A stretch of DNA of 64,000 nt from Stieleria varia (GTDB lineage Bacteria > Planctomycetota > Planctomycetia > Pirellulales > Pirellulaceae), in NCBI RefSeq assembly GCF_038443385.1, contig NZ_CP151726.1, positions 186,001 to 250,000 of the forward strand, read 5' to 3'. Below the pieces are notes generated by a model, which worked only from the letters and a program-made list of their open reading frames with translations, had not been told where the DNA came from and made no database searches. Below, one piece after another: positions 9,282 through 17,113 of this stretch. Positions within the stretch are counted from its first letter, which is position 1. Each line of letters begins with the position of its first letter. The translations under genes and the position numbers were made by a program.

Positions 9282-11596
9282 CGCGGCTCATCCAACGCGT
9301 CGATCATGCGTTGGACACGAAACAGGTCGATGCCGGGCGGTTCGTGGTCCAGCAGCCATTGCAGGTCCTCCAACGCTCGACTGGTACGCTGTGTCATTGC
9401 CCTGAGTTGGGCTCGCATCATACGATAGTCCGCCGCGTCTGGATTGACGTGTACGATCGCTTCGATGTACCGCAGCATTGACTCGACGTCTTCGCTGCGG
9501 GTCGCGATGCCCATCAAGTTACTCAGCACACGCGTCAAGATCTCCGTGTCGGTCTGTGCGCGCAGGTCATCCTCTTGCAAGTCACGTCGTGCAAACTGTC
9601 GGACCATGTTGCGGGCGTCGTCGCGTGAAAGCAATTCGCCGCCATCAAAGACATCGATGAGTTGTTGGTCGTCACCGCTGACGTGCGCGGCGACGAAATG
9701 CCCGGGAAGCCCGATGCCTTGGATGTCTAATCCCAATCGTCTGCCCAAGTCCATGTAGAGGATCGACAGCGTGATCGGCAGACCTTCGCGATCATCGATC
9801 ACGCGATTGAGATGGCTATTGGCGACGTGATAGTATTCGGCACGACCACCGTGAAAACCGTTTTCGACGAACAGATAGCGATCCAATGCTTGACGTTTCG
9901 CTTCATCATCAGCGTCCTCCGCCAATTCACCGCGAATCTCTCCGGCCATCGATTCAAATTGCTGTTGATAGGCGTCGATGTCGATCTCGGGGTTGTCGAG
10001 CTTTGCGATCACCAAGGTTGCGCGAACCAAGCGGTCGGGGTCCTCGCTTTGCAGGACGGCAGACAACTGATCGAGTGTCTTTTCCTGCTGGACGTCTCCT
10101 GCCAATTTCTCCAACGCCTCCGCGTTTCGTCGCAATTCGGCTGCACGTTGTCTGAGGGTGCGATTGACCGCATCACTGGCTTGAGCCAATTGCGCCAGTT
10201 GCTCACTGTCAGGCGTCACGGCTGGTTGAATCGGTGGCGAAATGTCGGCGAGCATTCGCAGCGTTTCATCCGCGATCGGCGCGTCGCTCAGGTCGGTTCC
10301 GATCCGGAAAGCTTTGAAATCCGGCTCAGTGCCGCGAAACTTGGCCAAGCCCACGCGGCCACTGGTCAACTGCTGATCGGCCGACTGGATGACCAACGCG
10401 TCGTTGACGTAGCACTCGATTCGTTCATCGGCGAGTCGAACACGCAATCGGTTCCACTGACCGGGGACAAAGTCAGACGATTCGACTTCATCGAGAATCT
10501 CCCAGGAATAAACCGATGGGCCTTTGAAACACGTCAAACGCAGCTTTCCCGCTGAGGGATAGAACCCGTAGTGCTTGTCTTGGCCGTCACTGTGGAACAC
10601 GAGTCCCGCGGCGCCGGACGGATCATTCAATCGTACATCCACGGCGATTTCGAGCGGTCGCTGATCGGTGTCTTCGTTGCGGATCACCAGAGCGCGGCCG
10701 CCAAATCCTGCTCCTTGGCCACGCGCCGAAATCATGCCGCCGCGTTGCACCCATTGGGCCCCCATCAGCGGCATCCAAACACTTGGGTCGATCGTCCCCA
10801 TTCGGACCCAGCGGTCGATCGTGATCGGGTTGGTGGATTGCATCAAATCGCGTAAACGCTCGACGGGGATCGCGAAACCGAGGTTGTCATCGATGGCGGA
10901 TTTCATGTTCACGATGCCAACGACCGATCCGTCGAACTTGACCAGGGGGCCGCCGCTGTTGCCCGGTTGCGTGGGCATGGCCAATTGCAAATACGGTTGT
11001 CCGTCGATTTCACGAACCGCAGACACGATGCCTTCCACGACGCTGTCGCGTAGTCCCAGCGGATTGCCGAACGCCAGCACTCGCGTTCCTTGATCGGCCA
11101 TCGGCTCGGTGGAAAGCGTCAACGCGGGCAGTGGATCTTTTCCGGGTCGAACGCGGATGATGGCCAGATCGGCGTTTCGATCCGAGGCTTCCACCGCGAT
11201 GACTTGCAGTTTCTCACCGGTCTTGGTGGAGTCCTCTGCGTAACGTTCAACCGTGAACGCGCGTCCTTCCCCGATGACGTGCGAGTTGGTGGCGATCAGG
11301 CCGTCGGAATCGATCACAAAGCCGGCACCGATTCCCCGCTGATCACGGTCACGGCCTTCCACTCGGATCGTCACCATGGATGGGCGAATCGAATCGCTGA
11401 CGGGACGAATCGCGGGGGCAACGTCGGCATCGGAATCAACCGTCTTGCCTGGCAGGTCGGCCGCATCCTGTGACAACGCATGGTTGTGGACGGACGAAAA
11501 AAACACAAACGCAAACAACAGCAAAAGGATGCTGCGGCGGCGGGGCGAGTGGTGAGACAACGCGGATACTCCGGCGGGCGGCAAAATGACCAGCAT
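9278..11596 (-). CDS. Trypsin-like (DegP-type) protease / LamG-like / SirB1 transglutaminase-like fusion
   Basis: A 772-aa exported protein. Residues 1-42 are a signal sequence. A trypsin-like domain (60-255) has catalytic H106 (NSHVI), D143 (ADLAI) and S214 (GNSGG). A concanavalin/LamG-like sandwich covers about 285-435, and 460-560 is a helical linker. Residues 562-690 match the SirB1-type transglutaminase-like domain ('EGLPITLSILYMDLGRRLGL', 'GLPGHF'), followed by a TPR-like tail. No PDZ domain is visible, unlike classical DegP. I chose the ATG at 11596 because the longer frame to 11749 reads through a palindromic repeat and encodes an unlikely leader. No Shine-Dalgarno sequence is seen. 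The stop overlaps the next start by 4 bp. The protease probably acts in the periplasm. Confidence 0.88.
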   Translation of the reverse strand: MLVILPPAGVSALSHHSPRRRSILLLLFAFVFFSSVHNHALSQDAADLPGKTVDSDADVAPAIRPVSDSIRPSMVTIRVEGRDRDQRGIGAGFVIDSDGLIATNSHVIGEGRAFTVERYAEDSTKTGEKLQVIAVEASDRNADLAIIRVRPGKDPLPALTLSTEPMADQGTRVLAFGNPLGLRDSVVEGIVSAVREIDGQPYLQLAMPTQPGNSGGPLVKFDGSVVGIVNMKSAIDDNLGFAIPVERLRDLMQSTNPITIDRWVRMGTIDPSVWMPLMGAQWVQRGGMISARGQGAGFGGRALVIRNEDTDQRPLEIAVDVRLNDPSGAAGLVFHSDGQDKHYGFYPSAGKLRLTCFKGPSVYSWEILDEVESSDFVPGQWNRLRVRLADERIECYVNDALVIQSADQQLTSGRVGLAKFRGTEPDFKAFRIGTDLSDAPIADETLRMLADISPPIQPAVTPDSEQLAQLAQASDAVNRTLRQRAAELRRNAEALEKLAGDVQQEKTLDQLSAVLQSEDPDRLVRATLVIAKLDNPEIDIDAYQQQFESMAGEIRGELAEDADDEAKRQALDRYLFVENGFHGGRAEYYHVANSHLNRVIDDREGLPITLSILYMDLGRRLGLDIQGIGLPGHFVAAHVSGDDQQLIDVFDGGELLSRDDARNMVRQFARRDLQEDDLRAQTDTEILTRVLSNLMGIATRSEDVESMLRYIEAIVHVNPDAADYRMMRAQLRAMTQRTSRALEDLQWLLDHEPPGIDLFRVQRMIDALDEPR

Positions 11597-11689
11597 GCTG
11601 GTGGGCGACGATAAAGTCAACGAAATCTTTAAACGTGTGTTTTCGGGGCACTTTTGCTCCTGCTGCGAGGACGAAATAATTTCCCAACC

Positions 11690-11750
11690 CGACGCGTCAG
11701 CGAGGGATACTCGGTAAATCCCTCGCTCACGCGTTGGGTTATGGTTCAAT
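11690..11750. repeat. Palindromic repeat, family A (core copy)
   Basis: An imperfect copy of the palindrome seen complete at 63911-63971: arms 'ACGCGTCAGCGAGGGAT' and 'ATCCCTCGCTCACGCGT' around ACTCGGTAA. It sits between the protease and dihydroorotase genes and overlaps the dihydroorotase stop. It also creates the false N-terminal extension of the protease frame. Confidence 0.9.
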
Positions 11751-13101
11751 CAACAGGCCCGATTCCGTCGGGCGTGTTCCAATAACCGCCGCGGGAATGA
11801 TCGAACCGCAATTTGTTGCCGCGTGCCGACTCATCAAATCCTTCGTCGACATCGTAGACCTTGTGTCCACCGACCCAAGTGCCGATGGGCCAACCGGTCA
11901 GTGTTTCGCCGCTCCAGGGGCTCCATTTTGATTTGGTGTGCTGACTCTCGTCGGTGATCATTTTCTTGCGATTCATGTCCACCAGCACGAGGTCTGCATC
12001 ATATCCGGTCTCAATGCGTCCTTTGCCGACAATCCCCCAAACCCGTGCCGGAGCGTCGCACATCCACGAGGCCACTTGGGGCAACTTGCAGCGTCCCGCG
12101 GCGACCTGATTGAGCATCAGCGCCAAAGAATTCTCCACTGCGGGCAAACCGGACGGGCTGTTGGGATAGGGTTGTGCTTTCTCCTCCAATGTGTGAGGTG
12201 CGTGATCGGTCGCGATCACTTGGATGGTCCCGTCGAGCAGCGCGTCAAACAGTTTTCGAGTGTCCTGCTCGGTTTTGATCGAAGGATTCATTTGGATGCG
12301 GCTGCCCAAACGGGCGTAGTCACCGACATGAAAGAATATGTGGTGCAGGCAGATCTCTGCCGTCAGATAGGGTGACGGGTCGGCGAGGAACTGCAGCTCG
12401 GCGGCCGTGGAAACATGCAATACGTGAAAGCGATGTTGATGCCGTCGAGCCAGTTCGGTCGCGCGTCGAGTTGCGACGATGGCGGCTTGCTCGTCACGAA
12501 TGTTGGAGTGGTCTCGGATGTCCGTTGTGCCGGCCAAACGTTCTGCATTGGCTCGCACCGTCGTTTCGTCTTCGCAATGTGCACAGATCGGCAGAGTGGT
12601 TTCGGCGAAGATCCGCTCGAGGGCTTCTTGCTCATCGACGAGCAGATTGCCGGTACTGCTGCCGATGAAGATCTTGATCCCCGGCACGTCGGTTGCTTTG
12701 TTGAGTTCGGCAACGTTATCGGGCGTGGCACCGATGTAGAAGCCATAGTTCACCAGTGACTTCGACGCCGCGAGGGCTTCTTTGGCCCGGACTCCGTCCA
12801 CCGTGATCGCGGGCGGTTTGGTGTTGGGCATTTCCAGAAAGGATGTCACGCCGCCGGCGGCGCACGCGTGGCTGGCCGTCGACAGGTCTTCTTTGTGCGT
12901 CAGTCCGGGTTCGCGAAAGTGAACTTGATCGTCAACAACACCGGGCATCAGGTGCAGGCCTGAGCAATCCACCACATGATCCGCTGCTGCGTTGTCGCTG
13001 GCGTCGATATCAATGATCACGCCTTGCTCGACCAAAACCGATCCCTCACGAACGGAGTCCGGCAAGACGATGTTGGCGTTGCGAAAAAGTGTTCGTGACA
13101 T
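11746..13101 (-). CDS. pyrC: Dihydroorotase (class I type)
   Basis: The 451-aa amidohydrolase interconverts carbamoyl-aspartate and dihydroorotate in pyrimidine synthesis. Evidence is the metal-site segment '[17 protein letters not shown]' (58-74), 'FLEMPNTKP', 'ICAHCEDE', 'FHVLHVST' and 'ATDHAPHT', all in family order. In the usual DxHxH motif the first His is Gln here (D-Q-V-H), a variant I recall from some dihydroorotases, so one zinc ligand differs. The ATG at 13101 was chosen because the frame upstream to 13278 runs through the family G and F repeats. It probably has its own promoter within the repeat-rich gap above it. The stop lies inside a family A palindrome. Confidence 0.92.
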   Translation of the reverse strand: MSRTLFRNANIVLPDSVREGSVLVEQGVIIDIDASDNAAADHVVDCSGLHLMPGVVDDQVHFREPGLTHKEDLSTASHACAAGGVTSFLEMPNTKPPAITVDGVRAKEALAASKSLVNYGFYIGATPDNVAELNKATDVPGIKIFIGSSTGNLLVDEQEALERIFAETTLPICAHCEDETTVRANAERLAGTTDIRDHSNIRDEQAAIVATRRATELARRHQHRFHVLHVSTAAELQFLADPSPYLTAEICLHHIFFHVGDYARLGSRIQMNPSIKTEQDTRKLFDALLDGTIQVIATDHAPHTLEEKAQPYPNSPSGLPAVENSLALMLNQVAAGRCKLPQVASWMCDAPARVWGIVGKGRIETGYDADLVLVDMNRKKMITDESQHTKSKWSPWSGETLTGWPIGTWVGGHKVYDVDEGFDESARGNKLRFDHSRGGYWNTPDGIGPVD

Positions 13102-13252
13102 GGCGGGACTTTCGGTGATTCGGGGACAAAAGTGGACCAGATCACTAGGCTTGACCATCTGCCATGCCTCGTCAATCCCCGGCAAGAATGCCCCGTACGT
13201 CAGCCTTTCCAGGCGGACTTTGTCTCGGGGTTGGAGAGCTTCGCGTCTCGGG

Positions 13253-13352
13253 GAACGTGAAACGTATTGTTGCTGCATATGACCGTGAAGCGGTCACAGA
13301 CGGTAGCCGGCGATGGAGCGCAGCGATCATCGCCGGTTCATTCTTCACGTTC
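13253..13352. repeat. Family G interspersed element (100 bp)
   Basis: It has terminal inverted repeats GAACGTGAA (13253-13261) and TTCACGTTC (13344-13352), and an inner hairpin 'GACCGTGAAGCGGTC'. An equal-length copy is at 55364-55463 and a degraded one near 32425-32527. It is flanked by 'GCGTCTCGG' and 'CGAGAGACGC', the two halves of a family H palindrome, as if inserted into it. Confidence 0.85.
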
Positions 13353-13386
13353 CGAGAGACGCGGCTGGGTGTGAATGTCAGGCTAG

Positions 13387-13511
13387 TGCATCGTCCGGTC
13401 TTGATTTTGGGGTTAGCCGTTTTGGCGTTAGCCACGGTTGTGTCACGAAAACCGTGGCTAACGCCAAAACGGCTCATCTACCGAACCCACGTTCTAAGAC
13501 TGGACGATGCA
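13387..13511. mobile_element. Family E palindromic element (125 bp) flanked by CTAG
   Basis: Termini are TGCATCGTCC and GGACGATGCA, with inner arms around 'CCGTTTTGGCGTTAGCCA' and its complement. CTAG lies directly on both sides (13383-13386 and 13512-13515). The outer flanks 'GTCAGG' and 'AAAGCCTGACGTAC' reconstitute the family F palindrome that stands intact at 19232-19255, so the empty site has one CTAG. There is no coding capacity, so it is a non-autonomous, MITE-like element. Confidence 0.88.
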
Positions 13512-13532
13512 CTAGAAAGCCTGACGTACGTC

Positions 13533-14618
13533 TTACCAACGGTGGCGGGCTCTTTGTTTGGCTGTGACTCGGATGCCGAACATTTGTTCGTAGCGTGCGG
13601 TCTCGTTGATGATGTCCACGGTGGCGTCTTGGTTTTCGAATCGAAACCGCTCCACCGGCGGCGGATCGATCGGTCGGACCGAGTAGAGTTCGATCAGAGA
13701 GATCATGTTGCTGGAGTTGTTCGATGGGGCCTTGTCAGCGGTTTGATGCTTTGGCGGCGCGACGGGCTTTTCACTGAAGAACTCGATACGCACCGGCAGG
13801 CCTTTGCCGAACCCTGTTTGCGGGTCATCCGTCTTGGCAATCGCGACGTTGACACGCGCGGGGTACAGATCGGGCAAACGATCGCCGCCACTGGATTGGA
13901 GGATTTCCTCTCGTCGGCTGGGTTTGAGAGTCCCGGTCAGCACATAGAGTGGCTGTGATTGCAATTGTGCGAGACCAAGTTTCAGCACATAGTCGTCTTC
14001 CAATCGTCCCAGCATCTCGGTCCATCCGCCGACCTTTGTCCTGGGAGAAAGCACTATGGGGCGTTCGGTCGCGTGCTGAGCATCCACCACTGGACTTTGC
14101 GCGCGTGAAAGTCGGGCGCCTTCCTCCAGCCATCCGACATCGACTCGGTTCAGTTGGATTTGGTCGGCAATCTGAGTGCGTGTCCAGGCAAGTCGTCCGT
14201 CGCTGATTTGTTGCAAGGTGTGTTTGCCTTGGCCGTCCAACATGGTCATTTGTAACTGAAAACGTCCGCTGCCCCCGCCTGCTTGTTCATAAGTTCCCAG
14301 CCCGACGATGGTCCGTCCCTCGGTGCGCACGCGTTGACGAACACGGGCGTCAAATGCCGCGCCGTTGGCGATGCGGTCGATCACTTGATGCAGCACCGAG
14401 AGGGCTTGCGGCTGACTGGCTGGATCGAGCGTGGGGGCGGGCAGGGTCGCGTAAGAGCCCGGGGCGGGAGGTGGTTGCCGGATTTCTGATGTCGCGTTTT
14501 GTGCGCGGGTGGATTTTTGTTCAACGACTGCAAACGCGAAAAACAGCGTGATTGCGAGCATCCATGCGAGTTTCACGCTCGGGAAACGTGAAAACGGAAT
14601 GTGCCGATCGGTCTTCAT
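13533..14618 (-). CDS. Secreted protein of unknown function
   Basis: This 361-aa protein has a signal peptide (hydrophobic core 'LAWMLAITLFFAFAVV' about 17-32) and a Pro-rich stretch after it. The rest is a beta-rich domain with alternating polar and hydrophobic residues ('GSGRFQLQMTMLDGQGKHTLQQISDG'), which resembles the LolA/LppX-like lipid-carrier fold. That similarity is weak and unverified. It is transcribed alone and divergently from the envelope lipoprotein cluster at 14878, with about 260 bp between. The C-terminus ends just beside the family E/F repeat composite. Confidence 0.75.
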   Translation of the reverse strand: MKTDRHIPFSRFPSVKLAWMLAITLFFAFAVVEQKSTRAQNATSEIRQPPPAPGSYATLPAPTLDPASQPQALSVLHQVIDRIANGAAFDARVRQRVRTEGRTIVGLGTYEQAGGGSGRFQLQMTMLDGQGKHTLQQISDGRLAWTRTQIADQIQLNRVDVGWLEEGARLSRAQSPVVDAQHATERPIVLSPRTKVGGWTEMLGRLEDDYVLKLGLAQLQSQPLYVLTGTLKPSRREEILQSSGGDRLPDLYPARVNVAIAKTDDPQTGFGKGLPVRIEFFSEKPVAPPKHQTADKAPSNNSSNMISLIELYSVRPIDPPPVERFRFENQDATVDIINETARYEQMFGIRVTAKQRARHRW

Positions 14619-14877
14619 GGCGCGGTTGTAACGATTTTTTCAAAGATGCGAGCGTGATTATGCCGATGACACCCTCGGAGCCGGTCTACTGAGCGTGCGG
14701 CGGATGGTAGTTACCAACCGTTGTCCAAGTCCAGGCAGATCCTGTTCAGGCAGAACCTGCTGCCAACCCATCCATGACCACCAACTTCAGCCTCGCGGGA
14801 CGAAACCCGCAACCGAGCGGCTCGATCGGGACTCACTCGATCTGACCGACGGAACCACCCAAGGAACGGGGGAAAAG

Positions 14878-16200
14878 ATGAAACGATTCGTCACTCATTT
14901 GTCGCTGTTGGCGGCCGGGGCGATGCTCGCCACCGGTTGTGTGCCGACTCGTCATAACTTGCCACCAGAGCAACATCTGATGGAACCCGGTCCAGGCGTC
15001 GGAGGCCCCGGCCCAGGCGTGTTGGGACCACCACCGTACGCATCGGCGCCGTCGCCAGCGTCGGGAATGTCACTGGCCAAGGTCGATCTGCCTGACTCGG
15101 TCGATCTGGCCGAAGTCGAAGAAGGCTCGATCGCACAGGTCGGTTTCTTGCAAGGCATCGGCGGCAGTTGCGGTGACGGTTGCACGTCATGCGGCGGCGG
15201 TGGATGCTCGTCAGACAGCGGCATGATTCCGCCCGGCGGCGGAGTCTTGGCATCCGGCCCGATGGCGGGCTACGGTGTGCCGTCTGCTGTTCAAGTGACT
15301 TTTGGACGCCCCGAAGGCATGCAGGTACGATACGACCAAAGTGGCGCCGGGATGTTTGACAGCGAGCCGTTGATCGTGCCCGCCCGTCAAAACTTTCCCC
15401 AAGGCGGACTGTTTCGCATCAAAGTGACCAACATCCCCGGTCGCGAAGGTGTCGAACTGTATCCGACCATTGAGTTGGCACACGCCAATCCACGCACGGG
15501 TGCTTACTTGGCACACAACTCGATCCCGTTGCAATTCGACGAAGAAGACTTTGACCAAGTGGTCACGGGCAACTTTGTCACCAAAGTCATCTATCTGCCG
15601 GATCCGGATTTCCAAGGTCCCGCTCTCGCCGGTATCGATACTTTGGTCAGCACGCGATTGGATCCAGGCGTCGACCCGATCGTCGAAGCCGACCGTCGCG
15701 GTTCGATCTTGGCCATCATCCGTGTGGGTGACAAAGACATCGAGATGCCCGGATCAGGTGGCATCGGCGGCGGAGCTTACATGCCTCCGATCGCCGGACT
15801 GCCCGCTCCGTTCGCTCCGGCGTCAACGGAAGGCTGCGGTCACCCAGGTGCCTGTGCTCCACTGCCGCCGCAATTGCCCGGAATGGTTGCTGGTGTCACG
15901 GCACCCCAATACGGAATGCCCATGTCGGGAACTCCGATCGGATTGCCCGGACCGCCACACATCCCACTGGGACACCCAGCCGGCTTGACCAAGCACGTCA
16001 TGCGAAATCACACGCCGATGAACATCCCGCGGCCTGTCGATAACATCAAGATGAACGTGCGTCATCAACCAGGATACAGCTACCCCAACCCGGTGAGCCG
16101 CATTCACGTCACCGAACAGAACATCCACCCCGGTGTTCCCAACGGGCGTCCGCTGTACATGCATCAAAGCCAGTCTGTCGACCCGAACTGCCAACCCTAG
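14878..16200 (+). CDS. Gly/Pro/Cys-rich envelope lipoprotein
   Basis: The 440-aa product carries a lipoprotein signal with lipobox LATGC (17-21). A Gly/Pro-rich segment follows, then a Cys cluster ('GDGCTSCGGGGCSS', about 100-113). A beta domain ('FRIKVTNIPGREGVELYPTIEL', about 180-285) is repeated in the next gene. The tail is rich in Pro, His and Gly. I chose the ATG at 14878 because it follows a GGGGGA Shine-Dalgarno match and begins the signal peptide; the frame upstream is not protein-like. It is probably anchored in the outer membrane or cell wall. The family is unnamed but I believe it is planctomycete-specific. Three genes (14878, 16333, 17114) look like one transcription unit. Confidence 0.85.
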   Translation: MKRFVTHLSLLAAGAMLATGCVPTRHNLPPEQHLMEPGPGVGGPGPGVLGPPPYASAPSPASGMSLAKVDLPDSVDLAEVEEGSIAQVGFLQGIGGSCGDGCTSCGGGGCSSDSGMIPPGGGVLASGPMAGYGVPSAVQVTFGRPEGMQVRYDQSGAGMFDSEPLIVPARQNFPQGGLFRIKVTNIPGREGVELYPTIELAHANPRTGAYLAHNSIPLQFDEEDFDQVVTGNFVTKVIYLPDPDFQGPALAGIDTLVSTRLDPGVDPIVEADRRGSILAIIRVGDKDIEMPGSGGIGGGAYMPPIAGLPAPFAPASTEGCGHPGACAPLPPQLPGMVAGVTAPQYGMPMSGTPIGLPGPPHIPLGHPAGLTKHVMRNHTPMNIPRPVDNIKMNVRHQPGYSYPNPVSRIHVTEQNIHPGVPNGRPLYMHQSQSVDPNCQP

Positions 16201-16229
16201 TTCGGATCCATTCAGAGCTGAAGCACATG

Positions 16230-16267
16230 GACGCAAGCGAGTCACTTTCGGCTTGCTTGCGTCTTTT
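16230..16267 (+). terminator. Possible intrinsic terminator or attenuator
   Basis: A 9-bp perfect stem, GACGCAAGC (16230-16238) and GCTTGCGTC (16255-16263), is followed directly by TTTT. It sits 30 bp after the first envelope gene and before the second, so it may reduce read-through and set the ratio of the products. Confidence 0.5.
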
Positions 16268-16332
16268 GCCATCACGGCACCTCCTTTCTTACCGCTCACT
16301 GCCGACCAGCACGACCGGATGGACCGCTCATC

Positions 16333-17106
16333 ATGAGATCGACCAGTCAAACGATCAATCGTTCACCAAGGCACTCGATGGCTTTCCGAGTGAGCATCAA
16401 GCTGTTCGGCTTGACCACGCTCGCGATGTCCTGCTTGTCGTTCAGTTTGCAGGCGCCGGCTGCCGAGCCGTCCGACTATCTGCCTCAGGCCAATCACCAT
16501 CGCTTGTACAACCAAGCGTTGCCGCCGGGAGCCGTCTGGTCCAGTCCGGCCGCCACCCAAGTCGCGCCGGCGTACTTTCAACCCGTCGCGTTCAACGGTC
16601 CCGTTGGTACCCAGTTTGACTTGCCCATGGCTGGCGCGTTCGGTCAACCCCAGTCCGACCTGATGGCCGGTCTGATCGTCGGTGCCGTCTATCGCTTTCG
16701 CATCACAGGTATTCCTGGCTCCGAAGGCGCAGAGCTTTATCCAACGGTCGAGCTGATCGGACGAACGTATCCGCCGCCGGGTCTGGCCACCAGCTTTCCC
16801 ATTCCGATCAACCTGGATGAAAGCGACATGCGAGAAGCGTTGGAGGGCAAACTGGTCACACGCGTGATCTACTTGGAAGACCCTCAAACCGCTGCACCGC
16901 TTGCCGAACCGAGCACCTCGGCCCGTGCGATCGACATTCCCGATTATGAAGATCCGATGGCCGTCGCAGACCGTTTCGGTCGTCCGATCGCGATTGTCCG
17001 CATCGGTTCGGTCTCGCCACCAACCGCTCCTGAACTACTGCCCCAGTTCATGTTCGGCTCGCCACCGTATGCTCCCATTTTCAAACCACAGCCGCAGTCC
17101 AACTGA
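16333..17106 (+). CDS. Secreted paralogue of the upstream envelope lipoprotein domain
   Basis: The 257-aa product has a signal sequence (hydrophobic core 'LFGLTTLAMSCLSF'; cleavage likely after 'APAAE'). Its main domain aligns with the central domain of the gene at 14878: 'RFRITGIPGSEGAELYPTVEL' against the same pattern there, then 'LVTRVIYLEDP' against 'FVTKVIYLPDP', and 'PIAIVRIG' against 'LAIIRVG'. It lacks the Cys cluster and has no clear lipobox. The ATG at 16378 (MAFRVS) is an alternative start. The next gene starts 8 bp after its stop, which supports an operon. Function is unknown and a structural envelope role is inferred. Confidence 0.82.
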   Translation: MRSTSQTINRSPRHSMAFRVSIKLFGLTTLAMSCLSFSLQAPAAEPSDYLPQANHHRLYNQALPPGAVWSSPAATQVAPAYFQPVAFNGPVGTQFDLPMAGAFGQPQSDLMAGLIVGAVYRFRITGIPGSEGAELYPTVELIGRTYPPPGLATSFPIPINLDESDMREALEGKLVTRVIYLEDPQTAAPLAEPSTSARAIDIPDYEDPMAVADRFGRPIAIVRIGSVSPPTAPELLPQFMFGSPPYAPIFKPQPQSN

Positions 17107-17113
17107 GCAATCG

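Larger units (their letters stand above)
13102..13532. other. Repeat-filled intergenic region upstream of dihydroorotase
   Basis: This 431-bp gap is almost wholly repeats: a family F fragment near 13193-13218, family H arms flanking a family G element (13253-13352), then family F split by a 125-bp family E element (13387-13511). No gene is supported. Any pyrC promoter must lie in or next to this DNA. Confidence 0.7.

Noticed and set aside
11597..11749. N-terminal extension of the trypsin-SirB1 protein
   Set aside because: It is translated from a family A palindrome; the signal peptide starts at 11596.
13102..13278. N-terminal extension of dihydroorotase
   Set aside because: It reads through family G and F repeats; the conserved enzyme begins at 13101.
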